Shown here one piece after another: positions 18,289 to 19,908 of a DNA stretch of 19,908 nucleotides. The notes under the pieces were generated by a model. That model was not told where the DNA came from and did not search any database. It saw nothing but the letters and a program-made list of their open reading frames with translations. The stretch lies in the NCBI GenBank assembly GCA_025769875.1, contig JAGFNK010000852.1:1-19908 (forward strand), in the 5' to 3' direction. Origin of the DNA: Russula earlei (lineage: Eukaryota; Basidiomycota; Agaricomycetes; Russulales; Russulaceae). Both the position numbers and the translations under genes were made by a program. Position 1 is the first letter of the stretch. Each line of letters starts with the position of its first letter.

Positions 18289-18531
18289 TTGAATGATGAT
18301 CTGATGTTTCTATGCAACTTGTAGGCATGAAAACAGCCTAAGCTTGCACATGAAGGTCACTTGAAATCAGGCCAAGGATTCATGTCAGGGGCTAAGATGC
18401 AGCAGGAAAATTTGTTTGTAACAGTTGTTATCCACTAAACACAAGCATCCTTCATGCCAAGTGGACAGAAAACAATGTTGAAATGCATGGTGTAGGCAAG
18501 ATGAGATCATAACTAATCTTAACAGTGCTTA
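18289..18531. other. Unassigned repeat-flank sequence
   Basis: I see no coding frame, RNA or element end other than the LTR duplications at either edge. It is CpG-free and AT-rich, so likely old transposon-derived DNA. Confidence 0.4.
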
Positions 18532-18553
18532 TGTTGGATGTGCAGCTGTTTGG

Positions 18554-19373
18554 TGTTACGAACCAAGGCCAGGTCCTGGCCATAGATTGTCCTATTTCAC
18601 TCAAGAGAGACCTCTCTCACTTTGCATTGCCACTCCCTTCCATTTTCTGGGCTACCCCTCCTGCGGTACAAGATATCGCTATTGCAAAGGCACTATAACA
18701 CGACCAGGCACCAGTTTCCTAATCGGGTAATCATCGCGTGGCAGCCACATGGTCACCCAGCCACCAAGAACCTGAAACAGTGGCACAAACTCTTAGAAAC
18801 TGTTGCATAACTCATCTGACGTCATCAAGGCTCCAATGACATCATGGCTGACTGAGCACTCCACAGTGACCTCATAGGCTCACTAAGTGCTCCACAGTGA
18901 CATCATATGATGTCATCGCTCCACAATGATCAGTAATGCGCTCAGTAAGCCTGAAACTTGACACAAGCAAGTTTATGCCTCTGTAGTCCTATTGGATGGT
19001 ACCAAGGGTCTAGAATAGTCCCAATCCTTTGTAATCACCCTGTACACTGTATATAACCCCAATGAAGCATGGCAGTTGTCAGACTGTCCATTTGTGATAC
19101 TCTCATCTTCCTGGGTACTCCCCTGCGACCGCTCAGTCTAAAGTCCTCCCTCATCTTCAAGGTACTCTTCAACGACCGCCTTGTTTAAAGCCCCTCTGCA
19201 CTGGCCTCTACTCTTCGCCTTTGCCTTCTGCAACACATACCAGTCCCCATCTGGTATCTCCTAGTCGTTTGGCTCGTCCTCTTGTTCAACACCGTTTATG
19301 CCGCGTACCATCTGTTCTGACCCTTGCCCACCTGCTCCTGAGTCCTTAGTGATCAGCAGTACGTGTCTTGACA
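18554..19373 (+). mobile_element. Solo LTR, family B (plus), TSD TTTGG, nested in family C
   Basis: An 820-bp solo LTR begins TGTTACGAACCAAGG and ends CGTGTCTTGACA, with TTTGG on both sides (18549-18553 and 19374-19378). TATATAA at about 19049-19055 serves as its TATA box. The U3 carries a TGACGTCA (18817-18824) and a perfect 18-bp palindrome TGACATCATATGATGTCA (18898-18915). It keeps about 21 CpGs, while the family C element around it has none, so it is the most recent insertion in this cluster. No internal coding region remains. The TGTTACGAACC start is common in Ty3-type LTRs, but superfamily is not proven. Confidence 0.93.
18817..18824. promoter_or_regulatory. CRE-like TGACGTCA in family B LTR
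   Basis: TGACGTCA is the consensus ATF/CREB bZIP site. Related TGACATCA words follow at 18836 and in the palindrome at 18898-18915, about 230 to 135 bases upstream of the LTR TATA box. Function is inference. Confidence 0.5.
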
Positions 19374-19612
19374 TTTGGTGCCATGCAAACAGACAATCCA
19401 GATGGTACATGTAAATAATAATCAGAATTTAGTTATTGCATTCATTTCCTTCAGTCTTTTATACACAAGACTGAGGTCAGTACTACACATTCCTTTACAC
19501 TCCTTTAAAGCTAATACAGTACATAGTTATCATTCCTATAGGTTAGATAACTAACCAATATAGTCTTTTATACACAAGACTGAGCTACAATATCATCCCT
19601 ATAGCTCCAACA

Positions 19613-19908
19613 GATTATGAGACCTGGTCATCCCTAACATCATGAACTCTCTACTCCCAAATCACATAACAGAACATGATGAGCACCTCCACACCAACCA
19701 AAAAGTACATGCCCTTGCCATCATCAAGAGGCAGCAATTCTCCCACTGTAAGGTGGTGCACATGCATGCCTGTGCTGCAAGAGGAAGGTGTTCACCCAAG
19801 GGGATGGTTAGACTTTGAAGTTAAAGCTCAAGGGAAGAGTGGGAGGTGGTAAGAGAGCCAAGAAGACAACTCAAGTAGGGGAGTGAGATGAATAGTGATG
19901 GGGATGAG
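19613..19908. other. Unassigned sequence at window edge
   Basis: A CpG-free stretch with no convincing open frame. Its purine-rich tail (AAGGGAAGAGTGGGAGGTGG) has the look of degraded coding or repeat DNA, but I cannot place it. Confidence 0.35.

Larger units (their letters stand above)
18532..19612 (+). mobile_element. Solo LTR, family C (plus), interrupted by a family B LTR
   Basis: The host element runs TGTTGGATGTGCAGC (18532) to ATAGCTCCAACA (19612) and is split by the family B LTR with its TTTGG duplication. Rejoined, it is about 256 bp and matches the start, CAAACAGACAATCC block, two TATA hairpins (19451-19474 and 19562-19581) and 3' end of the copy at 15953-16720. Flanks are GCTTA (18527-18531) and GATTA (19613-19617), four of five matching. 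The uninterrupted site GCTGCTTGGTGCC at 15965-15977 in the sister copy shows the pre-insertion state. Its own sequence has no CpG. Confidence 0.83.

Noticed and set aside
1..19908. CRISPR arrays, tRNA or rRNA genes, bacterial-type operons
   Set aside because: No regularly spaced direct repeats, no tRNA cloverleaf-like sequence that I could recognise, and the intron-rich genes are eukaryotic.

Overview
The window looks like nuclear DNA of a mushroom-forming basidiomycete (Agaricomycete). The genes have many GT-AG introns of about 40-110 bases, the proteins match basidiomycete families, and the mobile elements (a MULE with a SWIM finger, a LINE, a Tourist/Harbinger-type MITE, short solo LTRs) fit such a genome. 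I read the sequence by eye; exon boundaries were chosen by splice signals, reading phase and family conservation, and no database search was run.

Layout. Left flank (1 to about 4700) is an AT-rich, almost CpG-free transposon graveyard: a degenerate repeat (1-740), a dead MULE transposase (848-3237) split by a solo LTR (1741-2252, TSD CACAA), then a broken minus-strand hypothetical gene split by a 543-bp MITE (3653-4195, TSD TAA). The gene island (about 4700-14450) is CpG-normal and holds five genes: a divergent G-protein alpha subunit (minus, 4955-6465), a UBE2S-type ubiquitin-conjugating enzyme (plus, 7048-8126), a secreted GH3 beta-glucosidase (plus, 8463-11519), a short-chain dehydrogenase with a C-terminal membrane segment (plus, 11898-13442), and a candidate small secreted protein (minus, 13961-14253). 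Right flank (14494-19908): a 5'-truncated LINE with a poly-A tail and 16-bp TSD, then a cluster of solo LTRs from at least three families, most with perfect 5-bp TSDs, including one LTR inserted inside another.

The genes are not an obvious pathway: cell-cycle ubiquitination, cellulose/cellobiose breakdown and redox metabolism sit side by side. The most notable gene is the G-alpha homologue. Its six-exon model stays in phase over 386 codons and keeps the fold landmarks, yet the P-loop, DxxG, NKxD and TCAT nucleotide-binding motifs are all missing, so it is either a pseudo-GTPase or a young pseudogene. The repeats also carry a readable history: CpG content differs sharply among elements and agrees with the nesting order, and the dead MULE's catalytic Asp-to-Asn change is what CpG deamination would give.
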